Assembly: GCA_012959785.1 (NCBI GenBank)
Contig: DUCM01000002.1
Coordinates: 1-64,000 of the forward strand
Source of the DNA: Planctomycetota bacterium
GTDB taxonomy: Bacteria > Planctomycetota > UBA1135 > GCA-002686595
Reading direction: 5' to 3'
Length of the DNA stretch: 64,000 bases
A model generated the notes under the pieces. It saw nothing but the letters and a program-made list of their open reading frames with translations. It ran no database searches and had not been told where the DNA came from. The translations under genes and the position numbers were made by a program. Of this stretch, positions 46,666 to 55,448 are shown piece after piece (the first letter of the stretch is position 1; the number at the start of each line of letters is the position of its first letter).

Positions 46666-47444
46666 TGGGAATGCTGCGCGCTTTGGCGCGACTCTGCGCG
46701 CTGGCGGCGCTCACGGGCTGGGCGGTGGCCACCATCCTCTGCTCGCGCCTCTTTGCGAGGCTGGCACCAAAGAGGATGGACCAACTGGAGCGGCGCACCA
46801 CGCGCTGCTGGGCACGGGGAATTTCCAGGGCATTTGGAATGACCGTCAGCACTGATGGCTCGCCCCCCCGAGGTCGCTACATTCTGATCTCAAATCACCT
46901 GTCGTACATGGATGTGCTGGCTCTCATGAGCGTGGTGGATGCGCGCTTCTTGTCGCGGGCTGATGTGGTCGATTGGCCCCTGGTGGGACCTGTGGTGCGC
47001 TTTGCTGGAACACTTTTCGTGGATCGCACGAGGCGCGGCGACCTGCCTCGGGTGCTGTCCGAGATCGACGCTGTGCTGGCCGGTGGCCGGGGCGTTGTGT
47101 TCTTCCCCGAGGGCACCTCCAGCCCGGGCTTTCGGGTGCTGCCCTTCAAGCCCTCACTCTTCGAGGCCGCGGCGCGTGGCGGGTTTGAGGTAGCCTGCGC
47201 ATCCCTGCACTACCGCACCCCCCCCAACGCAACGCCTGCCGAGTGGAGCGTTTGCTGGTGGGGAGACATGGATTTCGCGCCGCACATCTTTGCCTTGCTC
47301 AAAATTCCGCGCTACGAAGTCCGAGTGCGATTCAGCGATCAGCGTTTCTCCCACTCCGACCGCAAACAACTCGCCACGGCAGCGCGCGAGGAAGTGCTGC
47401 GCCTGTTCGAGCCCGTGTGCAACGCTGACCCCACGCTTCCGTGA
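46665..47444 (+). CDS. 1-acyl-glycerol-phosphate acyltransferase family protein, OlsA/PlsC-like
   Basis: A 259-residue PlsC-family acyltransferase with N-terminal hydrophobic segment. The catalytic pair is His78 and Asp83 in NHLSYMD, and FFPEGTSSPG is the third block. It acylates lysophosphatidic acid or, as OlsA next to OlsB, the hydroxyl of the N-acyl-ornithine. The ATG at 46665 overlaps the OlsB-like TGA by one base. The GTG of the fusion gene overlaps its stop by 4 bases, so three genes form a unit. Confidence 0.82.
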   Translation: MGMLRALARLCALAALTGWAVATILCSRLFARLAPKRMDQLERRTTRCWARGISRAFGMTVSTDGSPPRGRYILISNHLSYMDVLALMSVVDARFLSRADVVDWPLVGPVVRFAGTLFVDRTRRGDLPRVLSEIDAVLAGGRGVVFFPEGTSSPGFRVLPFKPSLFEAAARGGFEVACASLHYRTPPNATPAEWSVCWWGDMDFAPHIFALLKIPRYEVRVRFSDQRFSHSDRKQLATAAREEVLRLFEPVCNADPTLP

Positions 47445-50050
47445 GCGAGAACGCTAAAGCTAAGGCCCGGCGACCCTGGCTGCGGGGCATCCTGGTCCTG
47501 TGGGTTGCGCTGTTGGCCGCGTCGCACATCTCCTGGTCCCGTGAAGACCCCACTGCGCGCCTCGCTGCCGGCGACTCTTCAGTGCGGCTCCTGGCGGTGG
47601 ATGGCGATACCCGTGGTCCTGAACAGGTGCTTGCATGCTACACCATCATGGGTGCAGCGCCCGAGGCCGCGCGGGCCACGCTGGTCCTGATACACGGCAG
47701 TCCCGGTTCGATGCAGGACTTCGACGCCCTCGCAGCCCTCCTGCCGCAGGACCTGCGCGTTCTGGTGCCCGACCTGCCGGGTTTTGGATGCTCCGGGCGA
47801 TCCCTACCCGACTACAGCGCGCGGGCCCACGGGGTCTACCTGTTGCAACTCCTGGACGAACTCGAAATCGAGAAGGCACACCTAGTGGCGTTTTCCATGG
47901 GCGGCGCCGTGGCCATGGAGCTCGCCAGTCTTGCGCCCGAACGGGTGGCCAGCGTGGCGCTGGTGGCAGCCTTGGGAGTGGAGGAGTTGGAACTCTTTGG
48001 CGACCACGAGCTGAACCACTTGGTACACATTTTTCAACTGCGCTTGATCCAACTGGCGCGCTGGGGACTGCCACACTTCGGCGGGGCCGATGAGTGGATC
48101 CTGGGTTTATCCTACGGGCGCAACTTCACAGATACTGACCAGCGGCGCATCAGACCGATCCTCGAAACACTCGCCGCCCCGACACTTATCGTTCATGGCC
48201 AACGGGATTTTCTGGTGCCCCTGGCCGCCGCCCGCGAGACCTGGCGCATCGTTCCCCAAGCCGAACTGGTCGAACTCGACGCCAGTCACTTCGTCCTCTG
48301 GAACCACACCGAACAAGTCGCGGATCTTTTGGGGGACTTCGTCGCCAAGGCCGAAGCCGGCGCCATGCCTCTGCGCAGCGAGGCCAGCGGGGAACGGCTA
48401 GCTGCCGCCGCCCGGCCCTTCGACCCCGCCAGCATCCCACCGGCTTCGGGGCTGACGCTGTTGCTCTTGGTACTCCTCTTGGTCGTGGGAACCTGGGTCT
48501 CCGAAGACTTGACCGTCATCGCCGCCGGCTTGATGGTGGCCCAGGGGCGCCTCGCTATCGGCCCGGCGCTGTGTGGATGCACGGCGGGAATTCTGATCGG
48601 CGATGTTGGGCTGTTCCTTGCTGGCCGTGTCTTTGGCCGTGCCCTAGTAGCCCGCGCGCCCCTGCGGTGGTTTCTCACCGTGGAGGCCCTCGACCGCGCC
48701 TCGGCCTGGTTTCAACGCCTGGGGCCGCGGGCCGTGTTCCTCTCACGACTGATGCCGGGATTGCGCCTGCCGACCTACTTCGCCGCAGGTGTGCTGCGCA
48801 CCAGCTTGCTCAAGTTCCTGTTCTATTTCACCCTGGCGGTTCTGTTCTGGACGCCGCTGCTCTTGGGCTTTGCAGTGCTCTTTGGCGACCAGGCCCGGGA
48901 ACTCATTGAAGCATGGGGCTTGCCTGCCCTGGTGCTCTTGGTACTCGTCCTGTTGCTCTTCGAGCGCGTCGGTCTGCGGCTGTTCACATTTCGTGGACGC
49001 CGCTCACTGGTGGGCACCTGGAGGCGCTGGACCCAGTGGGAGTTCTGGCCGCCCTTCGCCTTCTACCCGCCGATCGTGGCCTACATCCTCATGCTCGGCC
49101 TCTTCTACCGCAGCCTGCGGGTCCTTACAGCAGTCAATCCGGGCATTCCCTCGGGCGGCTTGATCGGCGAGCACAAGTCCAAAATTTTGGCCGGCATCGA
49201 CAACTCAAACGGTTTCGTGGCCGAGTTCCGGCTCTTGCGTGCACATGCTGATGAGCATCAACGCGTGGTCGAAGCCATGAGCGCCGCCGAAGCCCTGGGC
49301 GGTTTTCCCATCGTCTTCAAGCCCGAAGTGGGACAACGCGGCTCTGGCGTGGTCGTGGTGAAGACGAGCGATGAGCTAACCGAGTTGGTAAGCGCCATGG
49401 CAGTTGACCACATCCTGCAAGAATTCGTCGCAGGCCCGGAGTACGGCATCTTCTACATCCGCCAGTCCGGTGCGAGCCGCGGCAGCTTATTTTCGATCAC
49501 CGAGAAAATCATTCCGCAGCTCGTGGGCGACGGCGAACACACCCTGGAGGAGTTGATCCTCCTGGGGAAGCGCTCGGTGGTAATGGCGCCCCAGTACATG
49601 CGCCGACATCTCGCGCAGCTCGACGAAGTCCCCAAACACGGCGAGCGCATCCAACTGGTGGACATCGGCACCCACTGCCGCGGGGCTATCTTCAAGAACG
49701 GCCAACGGCTCGCCACGCCGGCCCTCGCAGCTCGCATAGATAAACTCTCACGCAGCTTCAATGGTTTCTACTTCGGCCGCTTTGATGTGCGCGCCGAGTC
49801 CGAAGAGGCCCTGCTCGCCGGCCGCGACTTCAAGGTTCTCGAGCTCAATGGACTGACCTCCGAGGCAGCTCACATCTACGACCCCGAGACGTCCATCTTC
49901 GAAGCCTGGCGCGTACTTGGACGGCAGTGGCGTCTGGCTTTCGAGATCGGCGCTGCCAATCACGCCGCGGGCGCCGAGCTCTCGAGCTGGTCCAGCATCC
50001 TGCGCGAGGTGTTTGGTTATTCAGCCAAACAGCGCAGCCACAATATCTGA
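47441..50050 (+). CDS. Three-domain fusion: alpha/beta hydrolase - DedA membrane domain - ATP-grasp ligase
   Basis: An 869-residue protein with N-terminal membrane segment. Domain 1 (about 65-305) is an alpha/beta hydrolase: LIHGSPGSMQDF, nucleophile elbow AFSMGGAVA (Ser near 151), Asp in VHGQRDFLVP, His in DASHFVLWNH. Domain 2 (about 345-515) is a DedA/SNARE-associated membrane domain (IAAGLMVAQGRL, FLSRLMPGLRLPTYFAAG). Domain 3 (about 590-830) is an ATP-grasp ligase (VFKPEVGQRGSGVVVV, ILQEFVAGPEYGI, GRFDVRA, LELNGL). I know no characterised protein with this order. Its coupling to OlsB/OlsA-like genes suggests lipid remodelling. GTG start, GTGA overlap. Confidence 0.82.
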   Translation: MSENAKAKARRPWLRGILVLWVALLAASHISWSREDPTARLAAGDSSVRLLAVDGDTRGPEQVLACYTIMGAAPEAARATLVLIHGSPGSMQDFDALAALLPQDLRVLVPDLPGFGCSGRSLPDYSARAHGVYLLQLLDELEIEKAHLVAFSMGGAVAMELASLAPERVASVALVAALGVEELELFGDHELNHLVHIFQLRLIQLARWGLPHFGGADEWILGLSYGRNFTDTDQRRIRPILETLAAPTLIVHGQRDFLVPLAAARETWRIVPQAELVELDASHFVLWNHTEQVADLLGDFVAKAEAGAMPLRSEASGERLAAAARPFDPASIPPASGLTLLLLVLLLVVGTWVSEDLTVIAAGLMVAQGRLAIGPALCGCTAGILIGDVGLFLAGRVFGRALVARAPLRWFLTVEALDRASAWFQRLGPRAVFLSRLMPGLRLPTYFAAGVLRTSLLKFLFYFTLAVLFWTPLLLGFAVLFGDQARELIEAWGLPALVLLVLVLLLFERVGLRLFTFRGRRSLVGTWRRWTQWEFWPPFAFYPPIVAYILMLGLFYRSLRVLTAVNPGIPSGGLIGEHKSKILAGIDNSNGFVAEFRLLRAHADEHQRVVEAMSAAEALGGFPIVFKPEVGQRGSGVVVVKTSDELTELVSAMAVDHILQEFVAGPEYGIFYIRQSGASRGSLFSITEKIIPQLVGDGEHTLEELILLGKRSVVMAPQYMRRHLAQLDEVPKHGERIQLVDIGTHCRGAIFKNGQRLATPALAARIDKLSRSFNGFYFGRFDVRAESEEALLAGRDFKVLELNGLTSEAAHIYDPETSIFEAWRVLGRQWRLAFEIGAANHAAGAELSSWSSILREVFGYSAKQRSHNI

Positions 50051-50086
50051 GCGCTTCTTGCCTCGCTCAGAGCCCGAAGCGGGCTC
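50048..50086. terminator. Two adjacent hairpins between converging genes
   Basis: TGAGCG pairs with CGCTCA (loop 10, 50048-50069), then GAGCCCG, loop AAG, CGGGCTC (50070-50086) form a 7-base-pair stem. They lie at the stops of the fusion gene (50050) and the PqqB-like gene (50067, inside its last codons) and could terminate both. Confidence 0.4.
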
Positions 50087-51017
50087 CCTGGCGGGCGAGT
50101 TTGAAGCCCAGCGCCCAAACACGGACAGCGGCCGGGCTGGCCGGATCAACGAGCGGGTTGGAATGATTCAGGTGAGTGAAGAACACGCGCTCGCGTAATT
50201 GTGCGGGCAAATCTTCGAAGCGCTGCATGGACTCGCATACCGAAGGGTGCGGGATGCTGCTCATGTCGCGACCTGAGAGTTCGTCACCCGAGTAAAAAGT
50301 GCCATCCACGAGGGCCACGGTGGACCGGGCCAATTCGGCTTCAATGGAGTGTTCCCACAACTCCCACTTGTCGATATCGGGCAAGTACAGGAGCGAAGCC
50401 GAGGGCCCTTCTATACGAAAGGCACAGGTGTCGCTGTACTCGTCGCGGTGAGGAACGGCGAGAGCGGTGACCGAAAGATCTGGGGCCAGTGCAATCTCGG
50501 TGCCAAATTCGAATTCCTGCAAGATGATCCGCTGTTCGCTGACGAGCTGATCCCAGGGTCCGTTGCCGCGCAAGAACTCGGCGAAGCGCGGCGAGAGGTG
50601 CACCGGAGTCGGCTCGCTGCCATAGGCTTCGCGACCGAGGTGCAAGAGCCCTGTGTAGTGACCCATGTGGGCGTGGGTCAGGAATATGCCCTCGAAGAGC
50701 GCCGGCCGGCCAGGGCTGGCCGCCCTCGAAACTCCCAAGTTCCGGGCGAGTTGAATCTGCCGAGGTAAGTCGGGCGTGGCGTCGAACAGCCAGCACGAGT
50801 TCGTGCGCGGGTCCACCAGCAGGATCGAGGTCACGAAACGGGCCCGTGACGAGTCGCTGCGAGCCGCACGACAATGGCTGCAATCACAAGCGATCTGCGG
50901 CAGGCCGCCGTCCTGAGCGGTGCCCAGAACGAGCACGAAGGGTCCCGTCGCTGGTGCTAGCCCAGAGCTTTGACAGCTCGCGGCAAAGGCCAACAAGAGA
51001 ACGAAGAGGACTCTCAT
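50067..51017 (-). CDS. PqqB-like metallo-beta-lactamase-fold lipoprotein
   Basis: A 316-residue metallo-beta-lactamase-fold protein. VLGTAQDGGLPQIACDCSHC is very close to PqqB, the PQQ-synthesis accessory protein, and THAHMGHYTGLL carries the metal-binding His cluster (HxHxGH here, with Gly for the usual Asp). Unlike PqqB it has a lipoprotein signal, with AASC at Cys15. No other pqq gene is nearby. It may be an extracytoplasmic hydrolase rather than a PQQ enzyme. Start 51017 gives the signal peptide. Confidence 0.78.
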   Translation of the reverse strand: MRVLFVLLLAFAASCQSSGLAPATGPFVLVLGTAQDGGLPQIACDCSHCRAARSDSSRARFVTSILLVDPRTNSCWLFDATPDLPRQIQLARNLGVSRAASPGRPALFEGIFLTHAHMGHYTGLLHLGREAYGSEPTPVHLSPRFAEFLRGNGPWDQLVSEQRIILQEFEFGTEIALAPDLSVTALAVPHRDEYSDTCAFRIEGPSASLLYLPDIDKWELWEHSIEAELARSTVALVDGTFYSGDELSGRDMSSIPHPSVCESMQRFEDLPAQLRERVFFTHLNHSNPLVDPASPAAVRVWALGFKLARQGARFGL

Positions 51018-51072
51018 GGCCGCCAGCCTACCCGCCCGAGGAGCCTGCACCAATCAACGGCTGCCGCGGTGC

Positions 51073-51078
51073 TATCAT
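51073..51078 (+). promoter_or_regulatory. -10 element just before xylA
   Basis: TATCAT lies 6 bases before the ATG at 51085, suggesting a leaderless transcript. No good -35 is seen. Confidence 0.35.
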
Positions 51079-51084
51079 GGCGCC

Positions 51085-52260
51085 ATGGATGCCTACACCC
51101 CCACCCGCGGCGATCGCTTCACCTTTGGCCTCTGGACCGTGGGAAATCGAGGCAGCGACCCCTTCGGCGGGCCCGTGCGCGACCACATCGACCCCTGTGA
51201 GATCGTGCGCAACTTGGCTGAGTGCGGCGCCTTTGGAGTGAATCTGCATGACAATGACCTCGTGCCCCTGGGCAAGAGCCAAAAAGAGCGCGACACCATC
51301 GTCTCCAACTTCAAACGCGCCCTCAGCGAGAACGACATGGTGGTCCCCATGGCCACCACCAACCTCTTTAGCCATCCGGTCTTCAAGGACGGCGCCTTCA
51401 CCTCCAACGATCCGCGGGTGCGAGCCTTTGCCCTGCAAAAAACCATGGACGGCATCGACCTCGGCGTCGAGTTGGGCGCCAAGCTGTATGTCTTCTGGGG
51501 TGGCCGCGAGGGCACCGAGGCCGATGCTTGCCGGGATGTGCGCACGGCCATCGAGCGCATGCGCGAGGCCATGAATTTCCTAACTGGATATGTCAAAGCC
51601 AACGGCTACGACCTGCGCTTCGCCCTCGAAGCCAAACCCAATGAGCCGCGCAGCGAGAACTACTTCCCCACCACCGGCCACATGTTGCACTTCATCAGCA
51701 CTCTGGCGGATGAAGAGATGGTTGGCGTTAATCCCGAAGTCGCCCACGAGGTCATGAGCGGCCTGTCGTTCCCACACGCCGTTGGCCAGGCCATGGAAGC
51801 GGGCAAGCTGTTTCACATCGACCTCAATTCGCAGAAAATTGGCCGCTACGACCAGGACCTGCGCTTTGGTTCCGAGGATCCGCGCCAGGCTTTTCTCTTG
51901 GTGCGCCTACTCGAAGGCACCGGCGGTGGCGAGCCCTACCGGGGTCCCTTGCACTTCGATGCCCACGCCTACCGCTCCGAAGACGAACAAGGAGTCTGGG
52001 AATTTGCTCGGGGCAACATGCGCACTTACAAAATCCTAAAAGCTAAGGCCCGGGCCTTCGATAGCGATCCCGAAGTGTGCGAACTCCTCAGGTGCCACGA
52101 GGACCCTGAACTCGAAGCCCTCTGGCAAGCAGGCTACGACTCAAAGCGCGCCCAAAGCCTGCGCCAGATCGATCTCAAGCCGGATGAGGTGGCGCGCATC
52201 GGGTTGCGCTACGAACGCCTCGACCAACTGATGATGGAGCACATCTTCGGCGTGCGTTGA
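51085..52260 (+). CDS. xylA: Xylose isomerase, class I (actinobacterial-type length)
   Basis: A 391-residue xylose isomerase. Catalytic His55 and Asp58 lie in NLHDNDLV, VFWGGREG and FALEAKPNEPR follow, and LFHIDLNSQKIGRYDQDLRFG gives the metal-binding Asp/His residues. It interconverts xylose and xylulose (and glucose/fructose) with Mg or Co. Its 391 residues fit class I. No xylulokinase or transporter is nearby. The ATG at 51085 is chosen over longer open frame because the family starts near FTFGLWTVGN. Confidence 0.95.
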   Translation: MDAYTPTRGDRFTFGLWTVGNRGSDPFGGPVRDHIDPCEIVRNLAECGAFGVNLHDNDLVPLGKSQKERDTIVSNFKRALSENDMVVPMATTNLFSHPVFKDGAFTSNDPRVRAFALQKTMDGIDLGVELGAKLYVFWGGREGTEADACRDVRTAIERMREAMNFLTGYVKANGYDLRFALEAKPNEPRSENYFPTTGHMLHFISTLADEEMVGVNPEVAHEVMSGLSFPHAVGQAMEAGKLFHIDLNSQKIGRYDQDLRFGSEDPRQAFLLVRLLEGTGGGEPYRGPLHFDAHAYRSEDEQGVWEFARGNMRTYKILKAKARAFDSDPEVCELLRCHEDPELEALWQAGYDSKRAQSLRQIDLKPDEVARIGLRYERLDQLMMEHIFGVR

Positions 52261-52276
52261 GCGCGCGCGGCGAGTT

Positions 52277-53047
52277 CTACTTCCGTGGGCCGAGGTCGCG
52301 GGCGGCGCGTACAAGCCCTGCGGCGTAGTCCACACCGTCGGGCGTACGCGAGCCGTGCCAGGAAAGGTATTCGCCGTCGACCACGGCCACCCGCCTGGCA
52401 TCGAGACCCAGGGCCGCGGCCACTTCGACGACATGGGTGGCGTTGAAGAGGAAGGGCTCGGTAGAGAGCAGGACAGTGTCGGGCCTGGCTGCTGCCAGTG
52501 CGGAGAGTTCGATCACAGGGTAGCGCTGGGGCTCGCCAGAGAAGACATTGACGCCCCCGGCGTCGCAGAGCAGGGCGCTGGCGAAGGTGTCGGCGTTGAC
52601 GCTCATCCAAGGCCCCCGCCAAATGAGGTAGGCAAACCGCACCGCGCTCGCAGCACGGGCTGCCTCGCGGACCTTGGCGACCCGCGCTTCGATGTCGCCA
52701 GCGATCTGGTCTGCGCAGGCCTGGCGCTCGATGGCAGCGCCGATGCCGCGCACCATCGCGGCGGTCTCAAGGGCATTCTTTGGGAAGGTCCCATAGCAAG
52801 CCAGCCCGGCTTCGACCAGGGCCTGGTGGTCCTCGCGACGATTCTCCTCCTCGTTGAAGAGCACCAAATCTGGTGCCAGCTCGATGATGCGCTCCAGATC
52901 TGGATCCTTGGTGCCACCCACATCCTCGGTTGTTTTTAGCGCGTCTACAGGATGCACGCAGTAGCGCGTGCAGCCAACGAGTTCCTCGCCGCTTCCTAGA
53001 CTAAAAACGAGCTCGGTCAGGCTCGGGCAGAGCGAAACGAGGCGCAT
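52277..53047 (-). CDS. Signal-less helical-backbone (BtuF/cobalamin-binding-like) protein
   Basis: A 256-residue protein of the periplasmic-binding family PF01497 (BtuF, iron-siderophore binders). LVSLCPSLTELVFSLG opens the fold and LERIIELAPDLVLFNEE follows. It has no signal peptide or lipobox, so it seems cytosolic. It is the last gene of a B12-mutase operon, so a cobalamin or cofactor role is plausible. Start at ATG 53047 or GTG 53050; both overlap the preceding stop. Confidence 0.75.
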   Translation of the reverse strand: MRLVSLCPSLTELVFSLGSGEELVGCTRYCVHPVDALKTTEDVGGTKDPDLERIIELAPDLVLFNEEENRREDHQALVEAGLACYGTFPKNALETAAMVRGIGAAIERQACADQIAGDIEARVAKVREAARAASAVRFAYLIWRGPWMSVNADTFASALLCDAGGVNVFSGEPQRYPVIELSALAAARPDTVLLSTEPFLFNATHVVEVAAALGLDARRVAVVDGEYLSWHGSRTPDGVDYAAGLVRAARDLGPRK

Positions 53048-53958
53048 CACCAAGCGGCGCCGTCGATGGGCTGCAATTCAAAGCGTCGCCCAGGTTTGGA
53101 AAGGCGACCGAAGGCATGGTCGACATCGTGGTAGAAGAGCCCGATCCAGCCCTCGTCGGCGGCACGCTGCATCCACTCTGAACGCACCTCGAAGGAACGC
53201 ACCACATCGATGTCGTAGGCCATGATGTAGGCTGGCTGAATGTGGTGGGTTGTCGGCACTACATCGGCCCAAAAGATGGCGGTCTCCCCTGGGCCATCCT
53301 CGTTGATGGTGATGACGCTGACGCCGTCAGAGTGGCCGCCGAGTTCGTGCACGCGCACACCGCTCACGATCTCCCTGGATCCCGTCCAGGTTTGTTGTAG
53401 TCCGGCCTCCTCGATGGGCGTCACATCCTCGGCGCGGTACGAGCCTCGGCGCGCGTGACCGGGTTCCTTGGCCATGAGCACTTCCACGGCAGGCGCAAAG
53501 TGCTGGGCGTTTGCAAAGCGCGGCACGAGCTCGCCAGCGCGCTCGATGACCTGGGCGCCGATATGATCCCAGTGGCAATGAGATGCGATGACATGGGTGA
53601 CCTCTTCCGGGGCGACAGCGCAGGCGCGCAAGGTCTCGTCCAGGTTCGTCGTGGGGATGAGATGGTAGATCTGGCGCAGCTTATCGCTCCAGCGGTCCCC
53701 GGCACCCAACTCGATCACCAACTTCAAGTCGCCGCGCTCCACGAGGAAAGGTCGCATGGCCAGGAGGATCGTGTTGTCTTCCAGCGGCGGAGTCAGTTGG
53801 CGCCAGATGTTTTGGGGCACGACTCCCCACATGGCACCGCCGTCGAGGCGAAGAAACCCATCGCAGAGGGCTGTAATCTTCCACTCGCCGGCCTGCACCG
53901 AGCGGCGCTCCCAAGTCGGCGGATCGAGGCTGGCCGGTCGGGTCGTGGCCGCGGTCAT
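53047..53958 (-). CDS. Metallo-beta-lactamase-fold hydrolase
   Basis: A 303-residue MBL-fold hydrolase. ASHCHWDHIGAQ is the HxHxDH motif and VHELGGHSDGVSVI supplies the next His, with a later Asp in FWADVVPTTHH. It resembles lactonase-like members. No signal peptide, so cytosolic. In the acyl-CoA operon it may hydrolyse a thioester or lactone; the substrate cannot be told. The ATG at 53958 overlaps the upstream TGA by 4 bases. Confidence 0.82.
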   Translation of the reverse strand: MTAATTRPASLDPPTWERRSVQAGEWKITALCDGFLRLDGGAMWGVVPQNIWRQLTPPLEDNTILLAMRPFLVERGDLKLVIELGAGDRWSDKLRQIYHLIPTTNLDETLRACAVAPEEVTHVIASHCHWDHIGAQVIERAGELVPRFANAQHFAPAVEVLMAKEPGHARRGSYRAEDVTPIEEAGLQQTWTGSREIVSGVRVHELGGHSDGVSVITINEDGPGETAIFWADVVPTTHHIQPAYIMAYDIDVVRSFEVRSEWMQRAADEGWIGLFYHDVDHAFGRLSKPGRRFELQPIDGAAW

Positions 53959-55130
53959 CGCGGGCCGCTCTTGATCACATCGCGTGAGATGATGATGCGC
54001 TGGATTTCGGAAGTGCCCTCGCCGATGACGCACAACTTGGCGTCGCGCCACATGCGCTCGACAGGGTACTCACGACTGTAGCCATAGCCGCCGTAGATCT
54101 GAATCGCGTCATAGGTCACGCGCATGGAGACCTCGGAGGCATGGAGCTTGGCCATGGCGGCGGCGGTGCCGTAGTTCTGGCCCGCGTCCTTGAGGCGCGC
54201 TGCGTGGTAGACGAGGTGCCGGGCAGCCGCGATCTCGGTGGCCATGTCGGCGAGCTTGAAGGCCACGGCTTGCTGGCCGGAGAGAGGCTTGCCGAAGGCT
54301 TCGCGCTCGTTGGCGTATTTTGCGGCGCATTCGTATGCGCCCTGGGCGATACCAAGAGCCAAGGCGGCGATGGAAATGCGTCCACCCTCAAGGGTCTGCA
54401 TGAAAGTCCTGAAGCCTTCGCCTTCGGGACCCAGCATGTGATCGAAGGGAATGCGCGTGTCCTCGAAAACCAGGCTGGCCCAGTCCGAACCGCGCATGCC
54501 AAGTTTCTTTTCACCCTTTTCGAGGCTAAAGCCCTCGGCATCGCGGGGCACGGCGAAGGCGCAGATGCCTTTGGAACCCAGGGATTTGTCGATGGTGGCC
54601 GTGACGATGAACACTCCGGCGTAGTTGGCGTTGGTGATGAAGCACTTGCGGCCATTGAGGATGTAGTGGTCCCCATCGCGCACGGCGCTGGTCTGGGTGC
54701 CGCCTGAATCGGAACCGGCATTGGGTTCGGTCAGGCCGTAGGCGCCCATGTATTCGCCGGCGATCAGCTTGGGCACATACTCGCCGCGCAGCTTCTCGCA
54801 GCCCCACTTGTAGATCGGGTAGGTCCCCAAGCTGACATGCGCGGCCAGGGTGATGCCCGTCGAGCCGCACACTCGGCTGAGTTCCTCAACCGCGATGATG
54901 TAAGCCAGGGTGCCGCCATCGGATCCGCCCACCTCTTCGGAGAAGGGGATTCCGGGCAGGCCAAGTTCCACGATCTTGTCCCAGGTCTCGGTGGCAAAGC
55001 GGTGGTTCTCGTCGATCTCTTGCGCCAGGGGGGCGACCTCGTTTTCGGCAAACTCGCGCACCATGTCGCGAATCATGCGCTGGTCCTCGGACAGGTCAAA
55101 GGAGTCCTTGATGTCGGGAAGCTCGTACAT
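53955..55130 (-). CDS. Acyl-CoA dehydrogenase
   Basis: A 391-residue FAD acyl-CoA dehydrogenase. YGLTEPNAGSDSGGTQTSA and KCFITNANYAGVFIV surround the FAD and substrate site; IQIYGGYGYSREYPVERMWRD and GEGTSEIQRIII are C-terminal family marks. It oxidises a short or branched acyl-CoA and passes electrons to ETF. It is separated from the small HTH gene by 51 bases. A second acyl-CoA dehydrogenase lies upstream in the same operon. Confidence 0.92.
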   Translation of the reverse strand: MYELPDIKDSFDLSEDQRMIRDMVREFAENEVAPLAQEIDENHRFATETWDKIVELGLPGIPFSEEVGGSDGGTLAYIIAVEELSRVCGSTGITLAAHVSLGTYPIYKWGCEKLRGEYVPKLIAGEYMGAYGLTEPNAGSDSGGTQTSAVRDGDHYILNGRKCFITNANYAGVFIVTATIDKSLGSKGICAFAVPRDAEGFSLEKGEKKLGMRGSDWASLVFEDTRIPFDHMLGPEGEGFRTFMQTLEGGRISIAALALGIAQGAYECAAKYANEREAFGKPLSGQQAVAFKLADMATEIAAARHLVYHAARLKDAGQNYGTAAAMAKLHASEVSMRVTYDAIQIYGGYGYSREYPVERMWRDAKLCVIGEGTSEIQRIIISRDVIKSGPR

Positions 55131-55181
55131 GCGTACTTCTAGGGAGGGCTTGTTGGGTGGTTAGGAAGAGGGCGCAGGGGC

Positions 55182-55448
55182 TCAGTCAGTTTCGATTTTC
55201 CAGCCGGCGGTCCGACGCGTGCGCGAGGTGTCACGGAGGGCACTGCCGACTTCATGGTAGAAGTCCCGGCTGCTGCCACCACCGACCCACTGGATCAGGG
55301 CCAGTCGTGAGAATTTCCACTCGCGGCCGATCTTGCGTGCGGGCATGTCCTCGGAATGCAGCACCTTGTTGAAAGTCTTGACGCTGACACCGAGCAGCGC
55401 GGCTGCCTCTTCGATGTTCAGGATGTCACGGTCGTTGCCACCACTCAT
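55182..55448 (-). CDS. Small MerR/excisionase-type helix-turn-helix protein
   Basis: An 88-residue protein with an excisionase/MerR-like winged helix: [37 protein letters not shown], read as a helix-turn-helix then a wing, followed by LALIQWVGG. Its ATG overlaps the stop of the mutase small subunit (ATGA), so it is translationally coupled to the mutase. It may regulate the operon or act as a dosage-linked adaptor; no operator is identified. Confidence 0.8.
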   Translation of the reverse strand: MSGGNDRDILNIEEAAALLGVSVKTFNKVLHSEDMPARKIGREWKFSRLALIQWVGGGSSRDFYHEVGSALRDTSRTRRTAGWKIETD

